DNA of 35,157 nucleotides, from assembly GCA_021295655.1 (NCBI GenBank), contig JAGWBX010000050.1:19667-54823 (forward strand). The letters run 5' to 3'. This document shows positions 23,412 through 31,071 of this stretch, piece by piece; position 1 is the stretch's first letter; each line of letters opens with the position of its first letter. This DNA comes from Candidatus Latescibacterota bacterium (GTDB taxonomy: Bacteria; Latescibacterota; UBA2968; GCA-2709665). The notes below the pieces were generated by a model, which saw only the letters and a list, made by a program, of their open reading frames with translations, was not told the DNA's origin and ran no database searches. Made by a program: the position numbers and the translations under genes.

Positions 23412-25508
23412 TCAGAAATCAGGGCGGTCCTTTTGCGTCCGTCGGGTTGATTCGACGAGGAACGTGCCGCCGTCCAACACGGTGGCGCGCAGGAAAGGAT
23501 CGAGCCAGACGGTCGTGTCGGACTGTTCGATGACAGCCGGACCGGAGAGTTCGGAACCCCAGGGAATTCTGGATCGCTCGTAGGTCGGGCACGGGACGAA
23601 TGCGTCCTCAATCCAGACGTCCCGGCTGCCTTTGAACGCCTGATCGAGCGTTGTCGGCGGCGGTGTCAGCAGCGAGCCCAGTGAAAGGTGTTTTCTCACA
23701 CCGACTATGGTGGTCCTCAGGTTCAGCAATCGGACGGGAATATCGTCCAGCAGGGCCTCCAGACGGCTGAACCCGTCATGCGCGCTTCCGTATCGCCGAA
23801 GGTACGAGGCGCTGAACCGCGACGCGACGCGCTCCGGGCTCGTATCGTCGTCCGGCAGCAGGGTGCGGATAACGTGGGTCTGACCCTCGTAGGCAATATC
23901 AGCTTCACGGAGCAGGCGAATGTGGCTGAGAGGCAGGTCTACCTGCTTCAGGAACGCATTTCCACGTGACCGGTCGTTGTCGAAGATGCGCCGGATCTCC
24001 GTCGCGTCCATGTCCTCGAGCCGGCGATTGACCATCGTCACGTAATCGCGCTTCACGTCCGCGATTGCGCAGCCCCATGCGGATGCGATACCCGGTTGAT
24101 AGGGGACGAGACCCGTGGGGATTCCGAGTTCGTTCATCAGAAAACCCACCAGGAGCGGCCCGCTGCCGCCAAAGGCGAAGAGGGTGAAGTCACCGGGGTC
24201 CCGGCCACGGTCGATAGAGATCCGGCGCAAGCTGCCTGCAATACGGTTATTGGATATGGCGACAACTGCCCGCGCGGCATCTTCGGCTGAAAGGCCGAGC
24301 GGTTCGGCGACGTGTTCCTCCAACGCAACCCGGGCTTTCGGCAGGTCAAAGGAGAATCCCTCCCGGCCCCCGATGGGGTACTCCGGATTGATTCGCCCCA
24401 GCACAAGGTTCGCATCCGTAAGCGTCGGCATGTGTCCGCCTCGTCCGTAACCCGCCGGACCCGGGTCCGCGCCGGCGCTCTCCGGGCCGACCTGAAGGAT
24501 GCCGCCGTCGTCGATGCGCGCTATGCTTCCGCCGCCAGCGCCAACGGTCTGGATGTCAATCATGGAAAGCTGGATCGGGATGCCGAAATCAAGCTCCGTT
24601 CCGTGAGCCTGCACCGGGATGCCATCCGTGACCAGAGAGACGTCAAGGCTGGTGCCCCCCATATCGTAGGCAATGAGATTTCGAACTTCGTTCTCCGCGG
24701 CGATGGCCGTCGCCGCGATAACGCCCGCAGCCGGCCCCGACAATACGGTTTGAACAGCAAATCTGCCTGCCTCGTCGGCAGGTATCATGCCTCCGTTGGA
24801 TTGCATGACGAGCAGATTCGTACGGTATCCCCTGCACTTCAGGCTGCGTTCCAGGTTGGCCAGATATCGGCTCACAACGGGTTGGACGTACGCGTTCACC
24901 ACGGCCGTGCTGGTACGCTCGAATTCACGAATCAGAGGAAGGACATCCGCGGACGCAACGACGTAGAGATCCGGATAGCAATTCTCAATAAGCGATTTTG
25001 CCCGGCGTTCGTGGATCGGGTTGGCATACGCGTTCATGAACGAGATGACGATGGCATCGACGTGTTCAGCCGTGAGCTGTTCCGCGCATGACATAACCGC
25101 GTCTTCGTCAAGCGGGACGAGCACTTCGCCTTCCGCCGAGATGCGCTCGGCAACTTCCAGACGGCGGTGGCGTGGAACCAGAGGTTCATAGGTTCCGGTA
25201 AGCCCGTAGAGATGAGGGCGGTCGCGCCGCCGCAGTTCCAGGATGTCCCGGAACCCCCTTGTGGCGATCAGACCGCATCGCCCGCCCTTGCGTTCGAGTA
25301 CGGCGTTCGTAGCCACGGTGGTTCCGTGAATGACGAGTTCGATTTCCCGGTCTGCGTTCCCGAGAGCGTCTATTCCGTTTATCAACCCTTGCGATGGATC
25401 ACCCGCGGTCGTCGGTACTTTCCTGACGCCCAGGGACGGCCCTGAATCATCCAGAATCAGGATGTCCGTAAAAGTGCCCCCTATATCGACACCGATAATT
25501 CTGGACAT
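23412..25508 (-). CDS. hyuA: Hydantoinase A / oxoprolinase-family subunit
   Basis: The ATP-binding A subunit of the same enzyme, with an ASKHA (actin-like) fold. The 698-residue product shows the phosphate loop GVDIGGTFTDI near the N-terminus, then HGTTVATNAVLERKGG, ATRGFRDILELRRRDRP, FERTSTAVVNAYVQP, LVMQSNGGM, AVQTVLSGPAAGV and YDMGGTSLDVS. TVGAGGGSIA and ADPGPAGYGRGG follow, and FAFGGSGPL lies later; these are the complete HydA/HydB blocks. I placed the start at ATG 25508 with AGGG 9 bases upstream; a TTG 14 codons earlier adds no conserved residues. A candidate promoter lies about 50-80 bases upstream. First gene of hyuA-hyuB. The same fold occurs in acetone carboxylase subunits, but no third subunit is seen here. 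Confidence 0.94.
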   Translation of the reverse strand: MSRIIGVDIGGTFTDILILDDSGPSLGVRKVPTTAGDPSQGLINGIDALGNADREIELVIHGTTVATNAVLERKGGRCGLIATRGFRDILELRRRDRPHLYGLTGTYEPLVPRHRRLEVAERISAEGEVLVPLDEDAVMSCAEQLTAEHVDAIVISFMNAYANPIHERRAKSLIENCYPDLYVVASADVLPLIREFERTSTAVVNAYVQPVVSRYLANLERSLKCRGYRTNLLVMQSNGGMIPADEAGRFAVQTVLSGPAAGVIAATAIAAENEVRNLIAYDMGGTSLDVSLVTDGIPVQAHGTELDFGIPIQLSMIDIQTVGAGGGSIARIDDGGILQVGPESAGADPGPAGYGRGGHMPTLTDANLVLGRINPEYPIGGREGFSFDLPKARVALEEHVAEPLGLSAEDAARAVVAISNNRIAGSLRRISIDRGRDPGDFTLFAFGGSGPLLVGFLMNELGIPTGLVPYQPGIASAWGCAIADVKRDYVTMVNRRLEDMDATEIRRIFDNDRSRGNAFLKQVDLPLSHIRLLREADIAYEGQTHVIRTLLPDDDTSPERVASRFSASYLRRYGSAHDGFSRLEALLDDIPVRLLNLRTTIVGVRKHLSLGSLLTPPPTTLDQAFKGSRDVWIEDAFVPCPTYERSRIPWGSELSGPAVIEQSDTTVWLDPFLRATVLDGGTFLVESTRRTQKDRPDF

Positions 25509-25557
25509 GGCATAACCCTGCAGGGGTGACGAAAGTTGTGAATTGGACAACGGTCAG

Positions 25558-25586
25558 AACTTAGACGTTCCGACGGTGCGCGTCAA
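25558..25586 (-). promoter_or_regulatory. Candidate promoter of hyuAB
   Basis: Minus-strand TTGACG (25581-25586), 17-base spacer, TAAGTT (25558-25563). The -35 box is good, the -10 matches only three of six. It faces away from a plus-strand promoter about 90 bases to its right. Confidence 0.4.
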
Positions 25587-25677
25587 CTCCAAAAAACCAT
25601 AATCGAAGACATGCCGGCCTGCATCGTCTTAAAAGAGCCATACGCGGACCGACGGAAGCGCGTGTGCCCGTTCAGTC

Positions 25678-25706
25678 TTGACCGGACCGGGTACATCCCT
25701 TAGATT
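25678..25706 (+). promoter_or_regulatory. Candidate promoter of the phospholipase-like / Gfo unit
   Basis: TTGACC (25678-25683), 17-base spacer, TAGATT (25701-25706). It would give a leader of about 50 bases to the ATG at 25762. Confidence 0.5.
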
Positions 25707-25761
25707 TGAGAGGATTTATCCGGGGAGCGACGCCACAACTCGCACGCCGTAGGGAAACCCC

Positions 25762-26517
25762 ATGCCAAGAGGCCGTTGTCATTTTGCATTGCTGGCAGCC
25801 CTGCACGCTCGATTTTACGATGAATGTCCCGAGGCGGCGGCGTTCGCAGATGCACATACGCCCGACCTGCTCGCCGGTACGTGCGCGCCTGACGGACTGC
25901 GTTTCGTGGGCAACAGGGGAAAATTCGCCACCCATTTTTATTCAGACGATCGACGTGAGACGTGGGGACACTCGGTTGCGGGGCTGTTCGGAGCCCACCC
26001 CGACCTGGCCGACCCCAGACGGCTTTCCGATGCGGATGTAGCCGTGATGCTGGGGTACATTTCTCACCTGACCGTGGACGAGGCCTTCCGGGATGAAGTG
26101 ACCGTCCATGTCTACGGTATCGAAGACTGGCGGCCGATTGTGATGGGTCTGTGGTCCATCGTGGACGGGTTCAGGATCGACAATGCAAGATACACGGCAG
26201 AGGTTCACCGATTCGGACGAAAGGACAGCGTTGGCTTTATAGATTGCAGGGTTGTTGGCGAATACCTCGATCTGGTCAAGCCCTGGGCACTCGAGGACGA
26301 CCCCTGGGAATTGGAACGCATATTTCTCAAGTTACGACGCTGCGACACGCCGGAATACGAAGCGCGGCGCACCTGGGAGCGGAACGTCGCGATGGCGGCG
26401 CCGTTTCTCGATGAGGACCGGCGGATGCGGTTTTACAAAGCAGCCGTGGACGAGGGCATGACGGAAACCCTTCGATACCTGAAGGGAGACTACGCGTCAC
26501 GGGAGAGGGACGACTGA
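25762..26517 (+). CDS. Zinc-dependent phospholipase C-like protein
   Basis: A 251-residue protein resembling the zinc-dependent phospholipase C/S1-P1-like fold seen in many uncharacterised bacterial proteins. Supporting blocks with likely metal ligands are CHFALLAALH near the N-terminus, AGTCAPDG (~38-45), KFATHFY (~54-60), WGHSVAG (~67-73) and GYISHLTVDEAFRDEV (~98-113). There is no signal peptide, unlike secreted phospholipases, so a cytoplasmic role is likely. Later residues are charged and unremarkable. ATG at 25762 with AGGG 8 bases upstream. Its stop overlaps the start of the Gfo/Idh/MocA gene in TGATG, implying coupled translation. Enzymatic activity is unproven and the family call is by pattern only. 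Confidence 0.72.
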   Translation: MPRGRCHFALLAALHARFYDECPEAAAFADAHTPDLLAGTCAPDGLRFVGNRGKFATHFYSDDRRETWGHSVAGLFGAHPDLADPRRLSDADVAVMLGYISHLTVDEAFRDEVTVHVYGIEDWRPIVMGLWSIVDGFRIDNARYTAEVHRFGRKDSVGFIDCRVVGEYLDLVKPWALEDDPWELERIFLKLRRCDTPEYEARRTWERNVAMAAPFLDEDRRMRFYKAAVDEGMTETLRYLKGDYASRERDD

Positions 26518-27527
26518 TGGCAACGTACCGCGTGGGCGTGATCGGATGCAGAAATATTGGCGTCGAACACGCCGCGGGCCTCAAGGGTCTGGGGAATGCG
26601 ACGCTGGCCGCGGCATGCGACCTGGAGGCGTCGACGCTGGACGAATTCAGAGACCGGTGGCAATCCGAATGGCCGGGTCTCAATACGTATTCGGATCACC
26701 GGGACATGCTGGCGAAAGAAGACCTGGATATTGTCACCGTGGCCACGTCCGACCACCGGCACGCGGATCCGGTCGTGGATGCCGCCAACGCGGGTGTACG
26801 GGGGATCTTTTGCGAAAAGCCCCTGGCAACCAATCTGGCAGACGCGGACCGGATGGTGTACGCCGCCGAACGCAACGGGGCGATTCTATCCGTCGACCAC
26901 ACACGGCGCTTCCAGCCGTTATGGCGCCACATCAGGGAGCAGATCGTGGACGGTGGAGAGATCGGGGCCGTACAGTACATCGTGGGTGCGTTGAACGGTC
27001 GGCGTTCGATGTTGTTCAGAAACGGCACCCACCTGGTGGATTCGATCTGTTATTTTGCGGATTCAGAGCCGGATTGGGTGTTTGCGGAACTGGAAGCCGG
27101 GTATGAGGACTACACGGAGTACAAAGGTGACGGCGGTCACGACCCCGCTACCGAGCCGTCGGCAAGCGGGTACATCCATTTCGCCAGTGGCGTAAGGGGG
27201 TTTTTCGCGGGTGGATCGAAAGTCTCCGCGGCTCCGAAGTTCAAGTGCGAAATCGTGGGGACAACCGGGTACGTCGAGGTCAGCCGGGACAACGCCCTGC
27301 TCATTCGCGGCAATGAACGGGAAAGCATCCAAGCGCCCGAATGGCCCGTCAGCGGTATTCCTGCCGGAGTTCAGGAATTGGTGCGCCTGGTCGAGGACGG
27401 CGGCGAACCGATTTCGCCGGCAAGGGACGCGCACCGGGTCGTTGAGATCATGGTAGGATTCCTGGATTCACAACGCCTGGGAAACGTCAGGGTGGATCTC
27501 CCGATTCCGCTCGAGCGCAGGGGATGA
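26517..27527 (+). CDS. Gfo/Idh/MocA-family oxidoreductase
   Basis: A 336-residue NAD(P)-dependent dehydrogenase of the glucose-fructose oxidoreductase/inositol dehydrogenase family, usually acting on sugars, inositols or sugar acids. An N-terminal Rossmann domain starts YRVGVIGCRNIG, where the second glycine of GxGxxG is replaced by arginine. ATSDHRH (77-82) and FCEKPLA (98-104, with the conserved EKP) follow, then VDHTRRF (~126-132). The C-terminal domain has GTHLVDSICYF, providing the usual active-site histidine, and ends in VEIMVGFLDSQRLG, typical of the family. ATG overlaps the preceding stop by one base. Followed by a 234-base spacer. Substrate unknown. Confidence 0.93.
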   Translation: MATYRVGVIGCRNIGVEHAAGLKGLGNATLAAACDLEASTLDEFRDRWQSEWPGLNTYSDHRDMLAKEDLDIVTVATSDHRHADPVVDAANAGVRGIFCEKPLATNLADADRMVYAAERNGAILSVDHTRRFQPLWRHIREQIVDGGEIGAVQYIVGALNGRRSMLFRNGTHLVDSICYFADSEPDWVFAELEAGYEDYTEYKGDGGHDPATEPSASGYIHFASGVRGFFAGGSKVSAAPKFKCEIVGTTGYVEVSRDNALLIRGNERESIQAPEWPVSGIPAGVQELVRLVEDGGEPISPARDAHRVVEIMVGFLDSQRLGNVRVDLPIPLERRG

Positions 27528-27562
27528 CAGGAGACGGAGACATAGAAAAGCCTCGATAAAGC

Positions 27563-27591
27563 TTGCCCGGTCGTTCAAAAGGCTCTATTTT
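27563..27591 (+). promoter_or_regulatory. Candidate promoter of the VOC-Ldh2-MBL unit
   Basis: TTGCCC (27563-27568), 17-base spacer, TATTTT (27586-27591), four of six matches in each box. A 12-bp palindrome lies just downstream at the likely transcription start. Confidence 0.4.
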
Positions 27592-27597
27592 GGTAAG

Positions 27598-27609
27598 TTT
27601 TGATCAAAA
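27598..27609. promoter_or_regulatory. Perfect 12-bp palindrome, possible operator
   Basis: TTTTGATCAAAA reads the same on both strands and sits about seven bases after the candidate -10 box, where a repressor would block initiation. No regulator gene is seen in the window. Confidence 0.35.
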
Positions 27610-27761
27610 GGCAGGCTCGCGGTACGTCGCGCCCAGTCCGGTAAGCCCGACGTGAAAAACGTCTGTCACGGAACGTTTTGCCATTTATCTGAAACGTACG
27701 AAGCGTCATTTGTACCCGGCTGACAGGACGCGGCGCTTCAACAGGAGAGGAGATTCCGGCA

Positions 27762-28151
27762 ATGTTGAACTTTGAGCATACGGCATTTCTCGTTGAGGAT
27801 ACAAAGGCCGTAGCCGACTGGTGGTGCGAGCATCTGGGAATGGAAGTGGTCCGGTACGGCGGTCCCCCTTCTCACATGACCTTTCTCAGAGACGCCTCCG
27901 GGAAAACCATGTTTGAAATCTACGAAAAAGATACGCTGAATACGCCCGCCTACGCTTCGATGCATGTTTCAGTTCTCCACTTCGCGTTCTACACGGATGA
28001 CATCGAGCGGGAACGAGACCGGCTGCTTGCCGCGGGGGCGTCGATCGTCGACGATGTGTATACAACGGATGCCGGCGACCAGCTGGCTATGCTGCGCGAC
28101 CCGTGGGGCGGGGCTATCCAGGTCCTGAAGCGGAAGACTCCCATGGTATGA
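27762..28151 (+). CDS. VOC (glyoxalase/dioxygenase) superfamily protein
   Basis: A 129-residue protein of the vicinal oxygen chelate fold, made of two beta-alpha-beta-beta-beta units. It opens NFEHTAFLVEDTKAVADWW and continues YCEHLGM-like (WCEHLGME). The second unit begins LHFAFYTDDIERERDRLLAAG and ends LRDPWGGAIQVLKR. Candidate metal ligands are H6, E52 and H73. The final position, usually Glu, is Gln120, so metal binding may be altered. ATG with AGGAG 9 bases upstream. First of an apparent unit with the Ldh2-type dehydrogenase (57-base gap). Reaction unknown; the fold covers isomerases, lyases and dioxygenases. Confidence 0.88.
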   Translation: MLNFEHTAFLVEDTKAVADWWCEHLGMEVVRYGGPPSHMTFLRDASGKTMFEIYEKDTLNTPAYASMHVSVLHFAFYTDDIERERDRLLAAGASIVDDVYTTDAGDQLAMLRDPWGGAIQVLKRKTPMV

Positions 28152-28208
28152 GGACAATTCCGTTGCGAAGGACGACTGTGGTCCCGCCCACGTTGCATTG
28201 GAGAGGCG

Positions 28209-29276
28209 ATGCCGATCATTGCGGTTGAATATCTCGAGCAGGTCTGCACAAGGATTATGGAAGGGGCGGGGCTGTCCGAAGCGGAGGCGAACAGGATCTC
28301 TCGGTCGCTTGTTCTCTCGAATCTGATGGGCCACGATTCCCACGGCGTGATCAGGCTTCCGCAGTACGTGCAGGCGCTTGACGACGGCATTGTAAAGGGA
28401 GGGCGTGACATCCGCGTTATCCGCCAGGCGGACGCATCGGCGGTGGTCGACGGACAGTGGGGTTTCGGGCAGACGGTCTGCACGCAGGCCATGGAACTGG
28501 CAATTCGAAAGGCAGGAGAGCGATCCGTCGCCGCGGTGGAGTTGTTCAACAGCAGCCATATCGGACGCCTCGGCGAATACGTGGAACAGGCGGCCGAATG
28601 CGGCATGGTCGGTGTGGTCATGTGCAACAATCACGGTGGCGGCCGCCTGCTTTCGCCGTTCGGCGGGATTGACGCGCGGATGTCTCCGAATCCCGTAGCC
28701 GTGGGGGTTCCAACGGGGGGCGACTTTCCAATCGTCGTGGATATGACAACCAGCGTGGTTGCGGAAGGCAAGATCCGCGTGAAGCGTAACCGGGGCGAGA
28801 CCCTGCCACAGGATTGGGCGATAGACGCGGAGGGCAGCCCCGTGGAACGGCCCGAGGACTTCTACGGTCCGCCGCGAGGGGCGATTCTGCCCTTCGGCGG
28901 GAACGCAGCGCATAAGGGTTACGCGCTGGCCGTGGTCATCGACATTCTCTCAGGCGCCCTCGGTGGCGGCGGATGCAGCCGCGAAGGAGCGCCGTCCGGC
29001 GGAAACGGCGTTTTTCTGATGGCGATCGATATCCAGGCGTTTACGCCGCCGGAGCGGTTCCGGGACGAAGTGGACGGCTTCGTCGGCTATTTGAAGAGTT
29101 CCCGGCTGATGCCGGGCTTTGACCGCATTCACCTGCCTGGTGAAATCGAATTCCGTCTTCGACGTAAGGGTGAGAGGGACGGCGTATTCGTGGATGACGA
29201 AACCTGGCGTCAGATCCGCGAAACGGGCGACAAAACAGGCGCGTCCGTCAAAGGAACGTCAGTCAATGGTTCTTAA
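28209..29276 (+). CDS. Ldh2-family malate/L-lactate/sugar-acid dehydrogenase
   Basis: A 355-residue NAD(P)-dependent 2-hydroxyacid dehydrogenase of the Ldh2/YlbC/ComC family, which has its own fold unlike classical Ldh. Family blocks are SNLMGHDSHGVIRLPQY (~36-52, with the catalytic histidine region), ELFNSSHIGRLGEY (~113-126), MSPNPVAVGVPTG (~157-169), VVDMTTSVVAEGKI (~174-187) and PFGGNAAHKGYALAVVIDIL (~232-251). The end FVDDETWRQI is also typical. Known members oxidise or reduce malate, lactate, ureidoglycolate or diketogulonate; no choice can be made here. ATG with GGAGAGG directly upstream. The MBL-fold gene follows after 20 bases. Confidence 0.93.
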   Translation: MPIIAVEYLEQVCTRIMEGAGLSEAEANRISRSLVLSNLMGHDSHGVIRLPQYVQALDDGIVKGGRDIRVIRQADASAVVDGQWGFGQTVCTQAMELAIRKAGERSVAAVELFNSSHIGRLGEYVEQAAECGMVGVVMCNNHGGGRLLSPFGGIDARMSPNPVAVGVPTGGDFPIVVDMTTSVVAEGKIRVKRNRGETLPQDWAIDAEGSPVERPEDFYGPPRGAILPFGGNAAHKGYALAVVIDILSGALGGGGCSREGAPSGGNGVFLMAIDIQAFTPPERFRDEVDGFVGYLKSSRLMPGFDRIHLPGEIEFRLRRKGERDGVFVDDETWRQIRETGDKTGASVKGTSVNGS

Positions 29277-29296
29277 CTGCAATCGGGAGGTCACGG

Positions 29297-30067
29297 ATGG
29301 CAACGATCAGGATCACGCTGCTGGGACACGCGTCTTTCCGCCTGGAGCCGGATACCGGTGAGGTGGTTTATTTCGATCCGTGGCTGAATAACAACCCCAC
29401 GACCGAATTGAGTGTGTCAGACATTGCGCACGCGGACGTGGTGATCGCGACACATGGGCACGACGATCATATCGGCGACTCCTTTGAAATCTGCAAGCGG
29501 ACCGGAGCTGTATTCGCGGGCAACTACGAACTCTGCCTGACCGCAGAGAAAAACGGCCTGGCCCTTGGGGAACGGGCGCAGCCGATGAATCCGGGCGGCA
29601 CCATCGAGGTGAATGGCGTGCGCATTACGGCAACCCAGGCTTTCCATTCGCTCTCGATGTCGCCGAATCAGGCGCTCGGCGATGCGCCGGAGGATCAATA
29701 CTTCCGGCCCGACGGCGGCGTCTGCGGGATCGTGATGCAGTTTTCGAACGGGATTTCCGTTTACGATACGGCGGATACGGCGCTGTTCAGCGATATGCAG
29801 CTGATCAGTCAGATGTATGGGCCTCAGGTGGCCATTCTTCCGGTTGGAGGGTTGTATACAATGGGTGTCCGTGAGGCCGCCCGGGCCGCGAGTCTGATCC
29901 GCCCGGACGTGGTCATTCCGTGCCACTACGGTGATGCGGTGGGTCAGCCGGCCGATATCGACGCGTTTTCGGACATGGTCGGTTTTCTGTCGCCCAATAC
30001 GAACGTCGCGAAGCTTTCGCCGGGGCAATCAGTAACGTATGCGTCCGCCAGCTTTGAAGTCACGTAG
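29297..30067 (+). CDS. Metallo-beta-lactamase-fold hydrolase, UlaG-like
   Basis: A 256-residue cytoplasmic metal-dependent hydrolase of the UlaG/L-ascorbate-6-phosphate lactonase-like group. The dinuclear site motif is THGHDDH (52-58). ITLLGHASFRL opens the protein, with YFDPWLNNNP (25-34) after it. TQAFHSLS, GIVMQFSNGISVYDTADTALFSDM, ILPVGGLYTMG and VVIPCHYGD give the remaining histidine and aspartate ligands. ATG with GGGAGG six bases upstream. Next to a 2-hydroxyacid dehydrogenase, a lactonase role in sugar-acid breakdown is plausible but is inference. A 168-base spacer with a small hairpin (30139-30161) follows. Confidence 0.93.
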   Translation: MATIRITLLGHASFRLEPDTGEVVYFDPWLNNNPTTELSVSDIAHADVVIATHGHDDHIGDSFEICKRTGAVFAGNYELCLTAEKNGLALGERAQPMNPGGTIEVNGVRITATQAFHSLSMSPNQALGDAPEDQYFRPDGGVCGIVMQFSNGISVYDTADTALFSDMQLISQMYGPQVAILPVGGLYTMGVREAARAASLIRPDVVIPCHYGDAVGQPADIDAFSDMVGFLSPNTNVAKLSPGQSVTYASASFEVT

Positions 30068-30235
30068 AATTCGCCGGCAGATCGGTCTCATCATCGCAGC
30101 AGGACGATCGATCGTCCAGGAAAGTACCGCGCGGGGAAGCCTTTTCGGATTTAGCGAAGGCGGCGCCGCCGGTTAGCACGCAGCAGATAGGACGAAATCG
30201 GAGACGGCACGAAGGCGGAGAACAGGGAGGTTCGT

Positions 30236-31051
30236 GTGGCGCAGGATCTGACCAACGCAGTTGTATCTCAAAAGATCGAACTTGCCCCCGAGTTGATCAT
30301 TTTGCAGGTGAAGGCCGACGGATGGGAGCTTCCCGAATTCGAGCCCGGGCAATTTGCCGTCCTGGGCCTGCCCGGCAGGGCTCCGAGAAGCGACCAATCA
30401 GACCCTGAAGAAGACACACCGGACCCGAAACGGCTGATCCGTCGAGCCTATTCGATCGCGTCATCCTCCCTGGCACGCGAGCACATGGAGTTCTACATAA
30501 ACGTCGTCCGTTCGGGTGCGCTGACGCCCAGACTGTTCGCGCTGGAGCAGGGCGACCGTGTCTGGCTGGGGCCCAAGGTGTCCGGCGCATTCACGCTGGA
30601 TCAGGCGCCCCCGACCACAGACGTCGTACTTGTGGCCACCGGGACCGGGCTCGCGCCGTATATGAGCATGTTACGCACCCGCCTGCCGTGCGACAACGGA
30701 CGCCGCTTCGCCGTTCTGCACGGCGTACGGCAATCGTGGGATCTGGGCTACCGGTCGGAACTGACAATCATGCAGCAACTGTGCAGCAATCTGACCTATT
30801 TGTCGTTGATCAGCCGTCCGGCCAACGAGCATATACCCTGGCGTGGCATGACCGGATACGTTCAGGACCTATGGGACGGCGGCTTTCTGGACGAGGCCTG
30901 GGGGAAACACCCGAAGCCGGAAGATACACAGGTCTTCCTGTGCGGAAACCCGAAAATGTGCGAGGATATGCTCGCCCTGCTCGAAGCTGAAGGATTCAGC
31001 GAACATACGCGAAAGACAGAGGGTCAGGTGCATATCGAACGCTACTGGTAA
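30236..31051 (+). CDS. Ferredoxin-NADP(+) reductase-type flavoprotein
   Basis: A 271-residue FAD enzyme of the Fpr family, exchanging electrons between NADPH and ferredoxin or flavodoxin. The FAD-binding motif is RAYSIAS (70-76), the NADP motif GTGLAPYMSM (136-145), and CGNPKMCEDM lies near the end. The C-terminus is VHIERYW, whose aromatic end stacks on the flavin as in E. coli Fpr. A hydrophilic insert at ~46-66 is rich in Asp/Glu/Pro. GTG start at 30236 with GGGAGG five bases upstream. First of four closely spaced redox genes (20 bases to the next). No ferredoxin or Rieske oxygenase is encoded nearby, so its electron partner is unknown. Confidence 0.93.
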   Translation: MAQDLTNAVVSQKIELAPELIILQVKADGWELPEFEPGQFAVLGLPGRAPRSDQSDPEEDTPDPKRLIRRAYSIASSSLAREHMEFYINVVRSGALTPRLFALEQGDRVWLGPKVSGAFTLDQAPPTTDVVLVATGTGLAPYMSMLRTRLPCDNGRRFAVLHGVRQSWDLGYRSELTIMQQLCSNLTYLSLISRPANEHIPWRGMTGYVQDLWDGGFLDEAWGKHPKPEDTQVFLCGNPKMCEDMLALLEAEGFSEHTRKTEGQVHIERYW

Positions 31052-31071
31052 AGGAGCCAGGGGACAGCGGG

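Noticed and set aside
27548..27592. Possible terminator after the Gfo/Idh/MocA gene
   Set aside because: Only a five-base stem with a loop of more than 25 bases, and it overlaps a better promoter candidate.
27969..28913. 314-codon minus-strand frame opposite the VOC and Ldh2 genes
   Set aside because: Covers two real genes on the other strand and has no recognisable domain.
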